From the NCBI RefSeq assembly GCF_021730435.1, contig NZ_JABWGX010000002.1:62001-126000 (forward strand): 64,000 nt of DNA. The letters are read 5' to 3'. Under the pieces are notes generated by a model that did not search any database, was not told the origin of the DNA, and was given only the letters and a program-made list of their open reading frames with translations. A program made the position numbers and the translations under genes. The DNA comes from Xanthobacter agilis. Lineage in GTDB: Bacteria; Pseudomonadota; Alphaproteobacteria; Rhizobiales; Xanthobacteraceae. How positions within the stretch are numbered: the stretch's first letter is position 1; each line of letters begins with the position of its first letter. Shown piece after piece: positions 34,466 through 42,931 of this stretch.

Positions 34466-35521
34466 ATGATCCACCGCCGGGCCTTTCTCGCATCGGTGCT
34501 CGCCGGCGCCCTTGCCGGCGCCCTTGCCGCCCCCATCGCCGGCGCGCCCCTGCCGGCATTCGCCCAGACGGCGCAGCCGGCACCCGGACCGGATTCCCTG
34601 CTCAACGTCTCCTACGACATCGCCCGCGAGCTGTTCGCCGCCGAGAACGCGCTGTTCGTGCCGTTCTGGAAGGACAAGACCGGCCAGCAGCTCACCGTGA
34701 ACCAGAGCCATGCCGGCTCCTCACGGCAGGCTCGCGCCATTCTGGAAGGTCTGGACGCGGACGTTGTGACCTTCAACCAGGTGACCGACGTCGATGTCCT
34801 GGCCAAGGCCGGCTTCGTCGCCAAGGACTGGCAGAAGAAGTTCCCCAACAACGCCTCGCCTTATTATTCCTTCCCCTCGTTCCTGGTGCGTGCGGGCAAC
34901 CCGAAGAACATCAAGGACTGGTCGGATCTGGTGCGCGATGACGTGCAGGTCATCTTCCCGAACCCGAAAACCTCCGGCAACGCGCGCTACACCTATCTTG
35001 CCGCCTATGCCTACGCGCTGGAAAAGAACAACGGCGATACCGCCAAGGCCGACGCCTTCGTGAAGAAGCTGCTCGCCAACGTCCCTGTGTTCGACACCGG
35101 CGGACGCGGCGCCACCACCACCTTCGTCGAGCGTGAGACCGGCGACGTGCTCGTGACCTTCGAGGCCGAGACCCGCGCCATCAAGGATCTGTATCCGGAC
35201 CGCAAGCTGGAGGCCGTCGCGCCCTCGGTGAGCCTCCTCGCGGAATTCCCGGTGGCGGTGGTGGACAAGGTGGTGGACAAGCGCGGCTCGCGCCCGGCGG
35301 CCACCGCCTATCTGGAGTTCCTGTATTCCCCCGCCGGCCAGGAGGTGGCGGCCAAGGCCTATCATCGCGTGGTGAACCCCGAGGTCGCGGCGAAATACAA
35401 GGACCAGTTCCCGCCCGTGCGCCTGCTGAAGGTGGAGGAGGTGTTCGGTGGCTGGGACAAGGTCCAGAAGAACCAGTTCGCCTCCGGCGGCAAGCTCGAC
35501 GAGGTGTTCGTCGGCCGCTGA
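34466..35521 (+). CDS. periplasmic sulfate-binding protein (Sbp/CysP family)
   Basis: A 351-residue ABC-type binding protein. A signal peptide (MIHRRAFLASVLAGALAGAL...AFA, to about residue 33) is followed by the Sbp fold: LLNVSYDIARELFAAENALF, NQSHAGSSRQARAILEGLDADVVTFNQ, IFPNPKTSGNARYTYLAAYAYA and YLEFLYSPAGQEVAAKAYHR. These match sulfate/thiosulfate binding proteins. The ATG at 34466 follows GGGAG. No cysT, cysW or cysA gene is adjacent, so it must work with permease subunits encoded elsewhere. Being near the Sox locus it may serve thiosulfate or sulfate assimilation; which anion it prefers cannot be read. Confidence 0.9.
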   Translation: MIHRRAFLASVLAGALAGALAAPIAGAPLPAFAQTAQPAPGPDSLLNVSYDIARELFAAENALFVPFWKDKTGQQLTVNQSHAGSSRQARAILEGLDADVVTFNQVTDVDVLAKAGFVAKDWQKKFPNNASPYYSFPSFLVRAGNPKNIKDWSDLVRDDVQVIFPNPKTSGNARYTYLAAYAYALEKNNGDTAKADAFVKKLLANVPVFDTGGRGATTTFVERETGDVLVTFEAETRAIKDLYPDRKLEAVAPSVSLLAEFPVAVVDKVVDKRGSRPAATAYLEFLYSPAGQEVAAKAYHRVVNPEVAAKYKDQFPPVRLLKVEEVFGGWDKVQKNQFASGGKLDEVFVGR

Positions 35522-35545
35522 GCCCTCGCGCCCCGCATCCCTGCG

Positions 35546-35572
35546 AACGGCCGGGCCTAGTGTCCGGCCGTT
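35546..35572 (+). terminator. hairpin after the sulfate-binding protein gene
   Basis: AACGGCCGG (35546-35554) pairs with CCGGCCGTT (35564-35572) around a 9-nt loop, 25 bp after the stop codon. It is followed by TGCGTT, not a pure T run. A terminator role is inferred. Confidence 0.6.
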
Positions 35573-35692
35573 TGCGTTCCAGCCCGTGCAAACGGGGACA
35601 AGAACGCACCGGACCCGTGTCGCACTTCCCTCAAAGCCGCCAATGGCCGCGCGCCCGTCCCGGCGACGGTATCCCTCAACACTCTGCAGAAT

Positions 35693-35706
35693 TTGATGTA
35701 TCTCAA
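35693..35706. promoter_or_regulatory. FNR/FixK-like box upstream of the ferredoxin gene
   Basis: TTGATGTATCTCAA matches the FNR/FixK consensus TTGAT-N4-ATCAA at 9 of 10 fixed positions (the right half-site begins C rather than A). It lies 66 bp before the start codon of the thioredoxin-fold ferredoxin gene, a workable distance for activation. Low-oxygen control is inferred. Confidence 0.6.
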
Positions 35707-35771
35707 ATGGACCGCGTGCGGCACGAAAATTGAATGGTTCCAAGCTCCGGAGCCCTAATCGAAGAGCCGCC

Positions 35772-36128
35772 ATGTCCGACGTTGCCGAAAGCGCCGAAGC
35801 CCTGGATATCCCCCAGGTCTACACGCACCATGTGTTCTGCTGCTTCACCCAGCGTCCGCCGCAGCATCCGCGCGGCTCGTGCGGCGCCAACGGCGCCCAG
35901 CCCTTGTGGGATCGCCTGGGCAAGAAGCTGGAGGCCTCCGGGCGGCGCGACATCGCCATGACCGCCTCGGGCTGCCTCAGCTTCTGCTCGGCCGGGCCGA
36001 TCATGGTCGTCTATCCCCAGGGCATCTGGTACACGCCCAAGACTCCGGAGGACATCGACGAGATCGTGTCGTCCCACCTCCTGGGCGGCAAGCCGGTGGA
36101 ACGGCTCATCATCGTCCCGCGCATCTGA
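35772..36128 (+). CDS. thioredoxin-fold [2Fe-2S] ferredoxin
   Basis: A 118-residue soluble protein. The cluster cysteines fit C24-x12-C37-x30-C68-x3-C72, close to the C-x12-C-x32-C-x3-C pattern of Aquifex Fd1 and NuoE-type thioredoxin-like ferredoxins. The motifs are VFCCFTQRPPQHPRGSCGANGAQPLW and TASGCLSFCSAGPIMVVYP. An extra cysteine (C23) adjoins the first ligand. Relatives are linked to nitrogen fixation or low-oxygen metabolism, and a FixK-like box lies upstream, but no nif genes are present here. The ATG at 35772 is chosen on the domain start. It is followed at once by a two-hairpin repeat. Confidence 0.88.
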   Translation: MSDVAESAEALDIPQVYTHHVFCCFTQRPPQHPRGSCGANGAQPLWDRLGKKLEASGRRDIAMTASGCLSFCSAGPIMVVYPQGIWYTPKTPEDIDEIVSSHLLGGKPVERLIIVPRI

Positions 36129-36130
36129 GA

Positions 36131-36228
36131 CCATCGGCCCCGGTCTTCGACCGGCGCCAAGCAGGTCGGCTCAAGCGCCGCGCGGGATGAACCACAGGCC
36201 CATGAGTCGAACTCACGGGCCTGTGGCT
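36131..36228 (+). repeat. two-hairpin intergenic repeat element, copy B
   Basis: The first 23 nt (36131-36153, containing CGGTCTTCGACCG, a small hairpin) match 41862-41884 exactly on the opposite strand. The rest aligns at roughly two-thirds identity. It ends in a long hairpin, CCACAGGCCCATGAGT (36192-36207) against ACTCACGGGCCTGTGG (36211-36226), with one mismatch. It lies 3 nt after the ferredoxin stop. The remaining 274 bp up to argJ show no gene. Confidence 0.75.
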
Positions 36229-36502
36229 TGAGGCGCCCTCCCGGCGCGCCCCGCGAGGGCGGGACGCGGGCGACATGACCTCCCTTAGCCGGCACCCCGA
36301 TCGCACGCCCCTTGCCAGCGCCCGCCGGGTGCGGCACACGAGGGGCGCCGCGGGTGCCGGCTTGTCGAAAGGCGAAGCCTGTTCCCCGGTTCCAGGGCCC
36401 ATGACCAGGGCCTTTGGCCCATCTGCTCCAGGAGGACCGTGCCGCTCCGCCGCCGCGGCGGGGGACGGGCCTCTGGCGAGGGCCTCTTGCGGGGATCGCC
36501 TC

Positions 36503-37744
36503 ATGTCGTCGTCCATCTCGCCTCTTGCCCCCGAGTTCGTGCCCCAGCTTCAGCCCGTGCCCGGCGTGACCCTCACCACGACCGCCGCCGGCATCCGCTA
36601 TCAGGGGCGCACCGACGTGCTGGTCATGTCGTTCGTGCCGGGCACCACGGTGGCCGGTGTGACCACCCGTTCCCTGTGCCCCTCGGCGCCGGTGGAATGG
36701 TGCCGCGACGCCCTGAAGAAGGGCAAGGCGCGGGCGCTGGTGGTGAATTCCGGCAATGCCAACGCCTTCACCGGCAAGAACGGCCGCGCGGCGGTGAAGC
36801 TCACCGCCGAGATCGCCGCGGTGAAGCTCGGCTGCAAGCCGGGCGAGGTGTTCCTCGCCTCCACCGGCGTCATCGGCGAGCCCCTTGACGCCACCAAGTT
36901 CGAGCCGGCCCTGACCGACGCCGCCGAACGGCTGGTGGATTATCCCTGGATGGACGCCGCCCGCGCCATCATGACCACCGACACCTTCCCCAAGCTCGCC
37001 ACCGCCGAGGTGCTGCTGGACGACGTGCCGGTGCGCATCAACGGCATCGCCAAGGGCGCCGGCATGATCGCCCCCGACATGGCGACCATGCTCTCGTTTG
37101 TCTTCACCGATGCCCCCATCGCCGCCGACGTGCTGCAAAAGCTGCTCTCCAAGGGGGTGAAGGACACCTTCAACGCCGTCACCGTGGACGGCGACACCTC
37201 CACCTCCGATACCCTGCTGCTGTTCGCCACCGGCGTTGCCGAGGAGCGCGGCGCGCCGCGCATCAAGGACGTGGACGACCCGCGGCTCAAGGCGTTCCGC
37301 CGCGCCCTGTTCGACCTTCTGGCCGATCTCGCCGAGCAGGTGGCCCGCGATGGCGAGGGCGCCCGCAAGCTGCTGCGGGTGCATGTGAACGGCGCCGTTT
37401 CCAAGAAGTCGGCGCGGCGCATCGCCATGTCGATCGCCAATTCGCCGCTGGTGAAGACCGCGGTCGCCGGCGAGGACGCCAATTGGGGCCGCGTGGTGAT
37501 GGCGGTCGGCAAGGCCGGCGAGCCCGCCGACCGCGACCTGCTCTCCATCTCCTTCGGCGACATCCGGGTTGCCCACGAGGGCGCGCGCGATCCCGATTAT
37601 GACGAGGCGGTGGTCTCCCAATACATGAAGAACCTGGTGATCGACCTCACCGTGGACATCGGCCTCGGCCGCGGCTCGGACCGGGTGCTCACCTGCGACC
37701 TCACCAAGGAATACATCACCATCAACGGGGATTACCGCTCGTGA
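36503..37744 (+). CDS. argJ: bifunctional ornithine acetyltransferase / N-acetylglutamate synthase
   Basis: A 413-residue ArgJ, a self-cleaving enzyme of arginine synthesis. The cleavage site is A194-T195 in [16 protein letters not shown], where the Thr becomes the N-terminal nucleophile of the beta chain. Other signatures are [12 protein letters not shown] and ILEDANWGR-like [13 protein letters not shown]; the C terminus is [14 protein letters not shown]. It transfers acetyl groups from acetylornithine to glutamate. The ATG at 36503 gives the usual ArgJ length; a longer upstream frame is not supported. Its stop overlaps the mutT start (GTGA), so the two are coupled. The pair lies inside a segment bounded by inverted repeats. 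Confidence 0.95.
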   Translation: MSSSISPLAPEFVPQLQPVPGVTLTTTAAGIRYQGRTDVLVMSFVPGTTVAGVTTRSLCPSAPVEWCRDALKKGKARALVVNSGNANAFTGKNGRAAVKLTAEIAAVKLGCKPGEVFLASTGVIGEPLDATKFEPALTDAAERLVDYPWMDAARAIMTTDTFPKLATAEVLLDDVPVRINGIAKGAGMIAPDMATMLSFVFTDAPIAADVLQKLLSKGVKDTFNAVTVDGDTSTSDTLLLFATGVAEERGAPRIKDVDDPRLKAFRRALFDLLADLAEQVARDGEGARKLLRVHVNGAVSKKSARRIAMSIANSPLVKTAVAGEDANWGRVVMAVGKAGEPADRDLLSISFGDIRVAHEGARDPDYDEAVVSQYMKNLVIDLTVDIGLGRGSDRVLTCDLTKEYITINGDYRS

Positions 37745-38145
37745 AGCTCACCCTGGTGGTGGCCTGCGCGCTCATCGATGCCGACAACCGGGTGCTGGTG
37801 GCCCAGCGCCCGGAGGGCAAGGCGCTGGCCGGGCTGTGGGAGTTTCCGGGCGGCAAGATCGAACCCGGCGAGCGGCCCGAGCAAAGCCTCATCCGCGAGT
37901 TGAACGAGGAGCTGGGCATCACGGTGAAGGAGGCCTGCCTGGCCCCCCTCACCTTCGCCAGCCACGCCTATGAGAGCTTCCACCTGCTGATGCCCCTGTG
38001 GATCTGCCGGCGCTGGGAAGGCCCCGTGACCCGCAAGGAACACCAGGACCTCAGATGGGTGCGGCCGGGCAAGCTGCGCGAGCTGGCCATGCCCCCCGCC
38101 GACGCACCGCTGATCCCGCCGCTGATCGAGCTTCTGGGGCCATAG
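37741..38145 (+). CDS. mutT: MutT-like 8-oxo-dGTP pyrophosphatase
   Basis: A 134-residue Nudix hydrolase with the full box [24 protein letters not shown] (GxxExxxxxxxREUxEExGU). Such enzymes remove 8-oxo-dGTP from the nucleotide pool and prevent A:T to C:G changes. The start is GTG at 37741, overlapping the argJ stop by 4 nt. argJ beside mutT is common in Hyphomicrobiales. Length and box are normal. Confidence 0.92.
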   Translation: MKLTLVVACALIDADNRVLVAQRPEGKALAGLWEFPGGKIEPGERPEQSLIRELNEELGITVKEACLAPLTFASHAYESFHLLMPLWICRRWEGPVTRKEHQDLRWVRPGKLRELAMPPADAPLIPPLIELLGP

Positions 38146-38155
38146 AGCTTTTTCA

Positions 38156-38199
38156 CGCGCCTTTGGTGGACTGAAGCGGACCGGTCCACCGAAGGCGCG
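38156..38199 (+). terminator. long hairpin after argJ-mutT
   Basis: A 16-bp stem with one G-T wobble, CGCGCCTTTGGTGGAC (38156-38171) against GTCCACCGAAGGCGCG (38184-38199), encloses a 12-nt loop. It starts 11 bp after the mutT stop. No T run follows, so either a transcript-end stabiliser or an intergenic repeat is possible. Confidence 0.5.
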
Positions 38200-38398
38200 C
38201 CGCCCGGTGCCGAAGGAAGGCCCCCGAAGACGCACCGCAACGGGAATGGCTCGGAACTTGAACACGCGTTCCGGTGGTGACACGGACCTCGCCTCATGTG
38301 TTCCGTAGAATCGGACGGACGCCCTCCCGGCCCGCCGCCGTGAATCCACAATGCCCCGACCCCTTGCCGGGGCCACGCTCCGCCTGGATGCTGCCGCC

Positions 38399-39271
38399 AT
38401 GACATCGGCCTCCGCCACCCGCATCGGTCTTCTCGCCATCGCGCTGTGGGCGACGCTGGCCCTGCTCACCGCCGCCACCGGGCAGGTTCCGGCCTTCCTG
38501 CTCACGGCCCTCACCTTCGCCATCGGCGGTCTGGTGGGGCTCGGCGCGGCGCTCGCCGGCGGGGGTGGCCTCTCGGGCCTCAAGGTGCTGGTTCAGCGGC
38601 CCATGGCCTATGTGCACGGGGTGGGCGGGCTGTTCGGCTATCATTTTCTCTATTTCGCCGCCCTGAAGCTGGCGCCGCCGGCGGAGGCCGGGCTCATCAA
38701 CTATCTCTGGCCGCTGCTCATCGTGCTGCTGTCCGCCACCCTGCCCGGCGGCGGGCTGAAGCGCGTCCATGTGCTCGGCGCGCTCATGGGCTTTGCCGGA
38801 ACGGTGGTGCTGCTGGTCGGCAAGGGCGGCTTTGGCGGCATCGAGGGGCGCTATGTGCCGGGCTATCTGGCGGCATTCGCCTGCGCCTTCATCTGGGCCA
38901 TCTATTCGGTGGCCTCGCGCCGCTTCGCCGATGTGCCGACCCAGGCCGTGGCGGGCTTCTGCCTGGTCACGGCACTGCTGGCGGGCCTATGCCACCTCGC
39001 CTGGGAAGAGACGGTGTGGCCGGCGGATGCCCGCCAATGGGCGGCGGTGATCGCATTGGGCGTGGGGCCGGTGGGGGTCGCCTTTTATGCCTGGGACATC
39101 GGCATGAAGAAGGGCGACGTGCGGCTCCTGGGGGTCGCCTCCTATGCGGCGCCGGTGCTCTCCACCCTGCTGCTGGTGGCGGCGGGCTATGCGGCGCCCA
39201 CGGCCGCGTTGGCCCTCGCCTGCGCCTTCATTGTCGGCGGCGCCGTGGTGGCCACCCGCCGCGCAAGGTGA
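38399..39271 (+). CDS. EamA-family (DMT) permease, YddG-like
   Basis: A 290-residue inner-membrane protein with about ten hydrophobic segments in two EamA repeats. Landmark segments are YHFLYFAALKLAPPAEAGLINYLWPLLIVLLS in repeat 1 and VGPVGVAFYAWDIGMKKGDVRLLGVASYAAPVLST in repeat 2; these are typical of the YddG-type aromatic amino acid exporters. The substrate is only suggested by family. The ATG at 38399 begins close to the first helix; the upstream ATG at 38351 adds 16 polar residues. It is not clearly co-transcribed with mutT because of the hairpin and 253-bp gap. Confidence 0.82.
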   Translation: MTSASATRIGLLAIALWATLALLTAATGQVPAFLLTALTFAIGGLVGLGAALAGGGGLSGLKVLVQRPMAYVHGVGGLFGYHFLYFAALKLAPPAEAGLINYLWPLLIVLLSATLPGGGLKRVHVLGALMGFAGTVVLLVGKGGFGGIEGRYVPGYLAAFACAFIWAIYSVASRRFADVPTQAVAGFCLVTALLAGLCHLAWEETVWPADARQWAAVIALGVGPVGVAFYAWDIGMKKGDVRLLGVASYAAPVLSTLLLVAAGYAAPTAALALACAFIVGGAVVATRRAR

Positions 39272-39337
39272 CACACCGCCTTCGCCCAGCCTCCCTAACC
39301 TCGACCCACATTCCAGACGACCACGGGAGCCATCACA

Positions 39338-39955
39338 GTGCCGCGCCTGATTCTCACACGCCACGGCCAAGTGGAAGGGATCTCCCCGGAACGGTTCCGG
39401 GGCCGCATGGACATGCCGCTGTCGCCCCAGGGCGAGGCCCAGGCCGAAGCCCTGGCGGCCGCCATCGCCGCATACGCCCGCCCGGCGGCGATCTACACCA
39501 GCCCCCTCGCCCGCGCCGTGGCGACCGGGGCCAGCATCGCCCGCGCCACCAATGCCCCGGCGACGGTGGCGGAGGGCCTCGCCGACATCGATTACGGCGC
39601 TTGGCAATGGAAGACCCACGCGGAGGCCAAAGCCGCCGATCCGGCGCTCCATGCCCTGTGGCTCGAGGCGCCGCACCGGGTGCGCTTTCCCGGTGGCGAG
39701 GCGTTGCAGGACCTGCTGGTGCGCGCGGCCGACCTCACCCGCATGCTGCTCGCCCGCCATCCCGAGCAAACGGTGGTGGTGGTGGGCCACGACAGCGTCA
39801 ACCGGGTGCTGCTCGCCCACCTCCTGGACCTGCCTCTTTCCGGCTATTGGCGCCTCGCCCAGGAGCCGTGCAACCTGACCCTGCTCGACCTCACCGACCG
39901 CGCGGCGAAGCTGCTGCGCCTCAACGACACCGCCCATCTGGCGGGGATCGGCTGA
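39338..39955 (+). CDS. histidine phosphatase family protein
   Basis: A 205-residue protein with the phosphoglycerate-mutase fold: the phospho-His motif LILTRHGQVEG, Arg in RFRGRMDMPLS, YTSPLARAVATG, the acidic loop DIDYGAWQWKTH and the second His in VVVGHDSVNRVLL. Proteins of this type include CobC/GpmB-like phosphatases. GTG at 39338 is the start, preceded by CGGGAGCC. No cobalamin genes are nearby, so the substrate is not assigned. Confidence 0.85.
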   Translation: MPRLILTRHGQVEGISPERFRGRMDMPLSPQGEAQAEALAAAIAAYARPAAIYTSPLARAVATGASIARATNAPATVAEGLADIDYGAWQWKTHAEAKAADPALHALWLEAPHRVRFPGGEALQDLLVRAADLTRMLLARHPEQTVVVVGHDSVNRVLLAHLLDLPLSGYWRLAQEPCNLTLLDLTDRAAKLLRLNDTAHLAGIG

Positions 39956-40121
39956 CACGCGGAGCCCAAGGGGCGCGACCGGTGGGCGTGCCGCCTTGCG
40001 CTTCAACCGCTAAAGTCCTAGCACTCCCGCCGGTTCTCCCCAGGCGCCGGCCCGCCCGGCGGCGCTCCGGCGCCAGCTCGACGGCGGCGGGCCGCCCCTG
40101 CAACAGATGAAGGAAACATCC

Positions 40122-41234
40122 ATGGCCACCCACAAGCTCCTCCTGCTCGCCGGCGACGGCATCGGCCCCGAGGTGATGGCCGAGGTGAAGCGCGTCATCG
40201 GCTGGCTGGAGCGCGAGGGCCTTGCCTCCTTCGCCATCGAGGAAGACCTGGTGGGCGGCAGCGCCTATGACGCGCACAAGCAAGCCATCACCGACGCCGC
40301 CATGGACCGCGCCAAGGCGGCCGACGCCGTGCTGCTCGCCGCCGTGGGCGGCCCCAAGTGGGCGGATGTGCCCTATGAGGCGCGCCCGGAAGCCGGCCTG
40401 CTGCGCCTGCGCAAGGACCTGGAACTGTTCGCCAACCTGCGCCCGGCCATCTGCTATCCGGCGCTGGCGGATGCCTCCTCCCTGAAGCGCGAGGTGGTGG
40501 AGGGGCTCGACATCCTCATCGTGCGCGAGCTCACCGGCGGCGTCTATTTCGGCGAACCGAAGACCATCACCGACCTCGGCAACGGCCAGAAGCGCGCCAT
40601 CGACACCCAGATCTACGATACCTACGAAATCGACCGCATCGCCCGCGTCGCCTTCGATCTCGCCCGCACCCGCCGCAACAAGGTGACCTCCTCCGAGAAG
40701 CACAATGTGATGCGCACCGGCGTGCTGTGGAAGGAGGTTGTGACCAAGGTCCACGACGCCGACTACAAGGACGTGGAGCTGGAGCACAACCTCGCCGATT
40801 CTCTCGCCATGCAGCTCGTGCGCTGGCCCAAGCAGTTTGACGTGATCGTCACCGATAATTTGTTCGGCGACGTGCTCTCCGACATCGCCGCCATGCTCAC
40901 CGGCTCGCTCGGCATGCTGCCCTCGGCCTCGCTCGGCGCGGTGGACGCGGCCACCGGCAAGCGCTCGGCCATGTACGAGCCGGTGCATGGCTCGGCCCCC
41001 GACATCGCCGGCAAGGGCATCGCCAATCCCATCGCCATGATCGGCTCGCTGGCCATGGCCCTGCGCTATTCGTTCAACCAGGGCGAGGTCGCCGATCGCA
41101 TCGAGGCCGCCATCTCCGGCGTGCTCGACGCCGGCAAGCGCACCGCCGACATCCGCACGGCGGGGGCGGAGGTCATCTCCACCCAGGCCATGGGCGAGGC
41201 CATCGTCGCCGAGCTCGACGCGGCCCGCGCCTGA
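40122..41234 (+). CDS. leuB: 3-isopropylmalate dehydrogenase
   Basis: A 370-residue NAD-dependent decarboxylating dehydrogenase of leucine synthesis. Landmarks are [17 protein letters not shown], the substrate Arg in [10 protein letters not shown] and [25 protein letters not shown], and the metal-binding Asp segment in [36 protein letters not shown] completes the NAD site. AAGGAAAC precedes the ATG at 40122. leuC and leuD are not in the window. It is followed by an unusual G tract. Confidence 0.95.
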   Translation: MATHKLLLLAGDGIGPEVMAEVKRVIGWLEREGLASFAIEEDLVGGSAYDAHKQAITDAAMDRAKAADAVLLAAVGGPKWADVPYEARPEAGLLRLRKDLELFANLRPAICYPALADASSLKREVVEGLDILIVRELTGGVYFGEPKTITDLGNGQKRAIDTQIYDTYEIDRIARVAFDLARTRRNKVTSSEKHNVMRTGVLWKEVVTKVHDADYKDVELEHNLADSLAMQLVRWPKQFDVIVTDNLFGDVLSDIAAMLTGSLGMLPSASLGAVDAATGKRSAMYEPVHGSAPDIAGKGIANPIAMIGSLAMALRYSFNQGEVADRIEAAISGVLDAGKRTADIRTAGAEVISTQAMGEAIVAELDAARA

Positions 41235-41259
41235 GACGCGGGGGGGGGGGGGCCGCGTC
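41235..41259. repeat. 13-base G homopolymer in a hairpin after leuB
   Basis: Right after the leuB stop, GACGC (41235-41239) is followed by 13 consecutive G (41240-41252) and CCGCGTC (41253-41259). The flanks GACGCGG/CCGCGTC can pair. Long homopolymers are uncommon in GC-rich alphaproteobacteria outside slippage loci. The exact run length may also vary through sequencing error. Confidence 0.7.
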
Positions 41260-41366
41260 GGCGGCCCGCCCCCTCTTCCCCTCCGGGCGACGGCAGCCTT
41301 AAGGTAGGCCTGTTTCAGACGCGGTGCGCCGCATTTTGTTTCTGGCCTTTCCTCAAAGGAGCCGTC

Positions 41367-41786
41367 ATGGCCCGTGCTCTTACCGTCTATCTCCGTCGTT
41401 CCGACGTCCCCGATCGCGCCGCCCTGCAAGGCGCCGTGGACGCGCTGAAGCTGAAGCTCACCCTGGACGACGGCTATGTGCCCCTGAAATCCTCCGGCTA
41501 CCTGCCCTGCACCCTGGACGGGGAGGATGCCGGCTTCACTCTCCGCTTCCACGACGTGAACGCCGATCTCGACGCCCTGCCCGAGCTGAAGGCGGCCCTC
41601 GATGGGCGCGATCTGGCCATTGATGTCAAATGGAGCGGCGATGTGCGCGAGAAGGTGAGCGCGCTCGGCGTCTGCGCCGCCCTCGCCAAGGCCTTCGGCG
41701 CGCTGGTCCATGACGCCGCGGGCGACCGCCTGCGCGGCGCAGATGCCCTGATCGCCGACGTCCGCGCGGACGTGGACAGCATGTGA
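41367..41786 (+). CDS. conserved hypothetical cytoplasmic protein
   Basis: A 139-residue soluble protein beginning MARALTVYLRRSDVPDRAAL. The sequence alternates beta-like segments (GYLPCTLDGEDAGFTLRFHD) with helices (ALPELKAALDG; VSALGVCAALAKAFGALVHD). It ends in RGADALIADVRADVDSM. Two cysteines occur (C48, C102). CAAAGGAGCC stands before the ATG at 41367, so translation is well supported. I do not recognise the family. It lies between leuB and the inverted repeat element copy A, which begins next to its stop codon. Confidence 0.75.
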   Translation: MARALTVYLRRSDVPDRAALQGAVDALKLKLTLDDGYVPLKSSGYLPCTLDGEDAGFTLRFHDVNADLDALPELKAALDGRDLAIDVKWSGDVREKVSALGVCAALAKAFGALVHDAAGDRLRGADALIADVRADVDSM

Positions 41787-41884
41787 GACCAAAAGCCTGT
41801 GAGCTTGACTTACGGGGCTTTGGTCAAACCCAGCGCGGTGCCTGAGCGAACCCACTAGGGACGGTCGAAGACCGGGGCCGATGG
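41787..41884 (-). repeat. two-hairpin intergenic repeat element, copy A (inverted relative to copy B)
   Basis: Read on the minus strand it begins with the same 23 nt as copy B (41884 down to 41862) and ends in a hairpin made of GACCAAAAGCCTGTGAG (41787-41803) and CTTACGGGGCTTTGGTC on the other side (up to 41825). The two copies are about 70% alike by eye over 98 bp. It begins directly after the stop codon of the preceding gene. Confidence 0.75.
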
Positions 41885-41952
41885 CATGATCGGCCGCGCT
41901 CGGCCGGCGCATCGCGCCAGCCCGGCCCCGCTCCCTCGACCCGGCCGCGACG

Positions 41953-41979
41953 AAAAAAGGGGCGCCGAAGCGCCCCTTT
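41953..41979 (-). terminator. intrinsic terminator of the parvulin gene
   Basis: On the minus strand AAAGGGGCG pairs with CGCCCCTTT around a CTTCGG loop and is followed by T residues (six A on the plus strand, 41953-41958). It lies 20 bp past the stop of the peptidyl-prolyl isomerase gene. Confidence 0.85.
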
Positions 41980-41998
41980 CACCGCCAGCGTGCTGGCA

Positions 41999-42931
41999 TC
42001 ACTTCTTCGCGGGCGCCGCCGGCACCGCGGCGGGGGCCGGAGCAGCGGGGGCCGGAGCGGCGTCGGCGGGGGCCGCCGGAGCGGCAGCCTTCTCCACCTT
42101 GGCGTCGGCCCGCAGCTTGGTGACGAGATCGGCCTGCGCCTTGCGCACCAGATACTGGTCGAGCTGCGGCTCCACCTGCTCATAGGTGGGCACCGGCTTC
42201 GCGCGCTTGTCCTCGATCTTGATGATGTGCCAGCCGAACTGGCTCTTCACCGGGTCGGACACCTGGCCCTTGTCGAGCTTGAAGGCGGCCTCGGCGAATT
42301 CCGGCACCATCTGATCCTTGGTGAAATAGCCCAGATCGCCGCCATCCTCGGCGCCGTCCTTGGAATATTCCTTGGCGAGCTTGGAGAAGTCCTCGCCGGC
42401 CTTGGCCTTCTTGGCGATGTCCTTGGCCTTGGCCTCGTCGTCCACCAGGATGTGGCGGGCGTGCACCTCTTCCTCGGCGGGGGCCGACTTGACGAACTCG
42501 TCATAGGTCTTGCGCTTCATGTCCTCGGAGACCGCCTTCTTGGCCTCCTGGGTCATCAGCGCCTCCATGAGGGCCTTGGTGCGGGCATAGGCCATGCGCT
42601 GCTGGAAGGCCGGCGTCTGGTCCAGCTTCTGAGCCTCGGCGGCCTGGGCCAGCAGGGTCATGTCGGTGAGGAAGGAGAGCACATAGTCCTGCCGCGCCGC
42701 GCCCTGAAGCTGGGGCGGCAGTCCCGGGCCGATGTCCTCGGCGGCCATGGCCACCTCGCTCGCGCGGATGGGCGTGCCGTTGATGGTCGCCACCACCGGA
42801 TCAGCCACGGCCGCAGCGGCGGGCGCCGCCGGCGCCGCCGTCTGGGCGAGGACCGGACCGGAAAGGGAAACGAAGGCGACGGACGTGGCGAGAGCAGCCG
42901 CGAGCGCGGCGGAGTGGACGGAACGCTTCAT
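41999..42931 (-). CDS. exported parvulin-type peptidyl-prolyl isomerase
   Basis: A 310-residue protein with a signal peptide (MKRSVHSAALAAALATSVAFVSLSGPVLA), a SurA/PrsA-like N-terminal chaperone region, and a parvulin domain (HARHILVDDEAKAKDIAKKAKAGEDF; DGAEDGGDLGYFTKDQMVPEFAEAAF; VKSQFGWHIIKIEDKR). The tail is Ala/Pro-rich. It assists folding of outer membrane and periplasmic proteins. The ATG at 42931 begins the signal peptide; the longer upstream frame is not supported. In many Hyphomicrobiales this gene precedes argJ on one strand; here they are apart, as discussed under findings. Confidence 0.92.
   Translation of the reverse strand: MKRSVHSAALAAALATSVAFVSLSGPVLAQTAAPAAPAAAAVADPVVATINGTPIRASEVAMAAEDIGPGLPPQLQGAARQDYVLSFLTDMTLLAQAAEAQKLDQTPAFQQRMAYARTKALMEALMTQEAKKAVSEDMKRKTYDEFVKSAPAEEEVHARHILVDDEAKAKDIAKKAKAGEDFSKLAKEYSKDGAEDGGDLGYFTKDQMVPEFAEAAFKLDKGQVSDPVKSQFGWHIIKIEDKRAKPVPTYEQVEPQLDQYLVRKAQADLVTKLRADAKVEKAAAPAAPADAAPAPAAPAPAAVPAAPAKK

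Noticed and set aside
36275-36502. N-terminal extension of ArgJ from the upstream in-frame ATG
   Set aside because: The ATG at 36503 gives the usual ArgJ length; the extension is low-complexity and lies in intergenic sequence.
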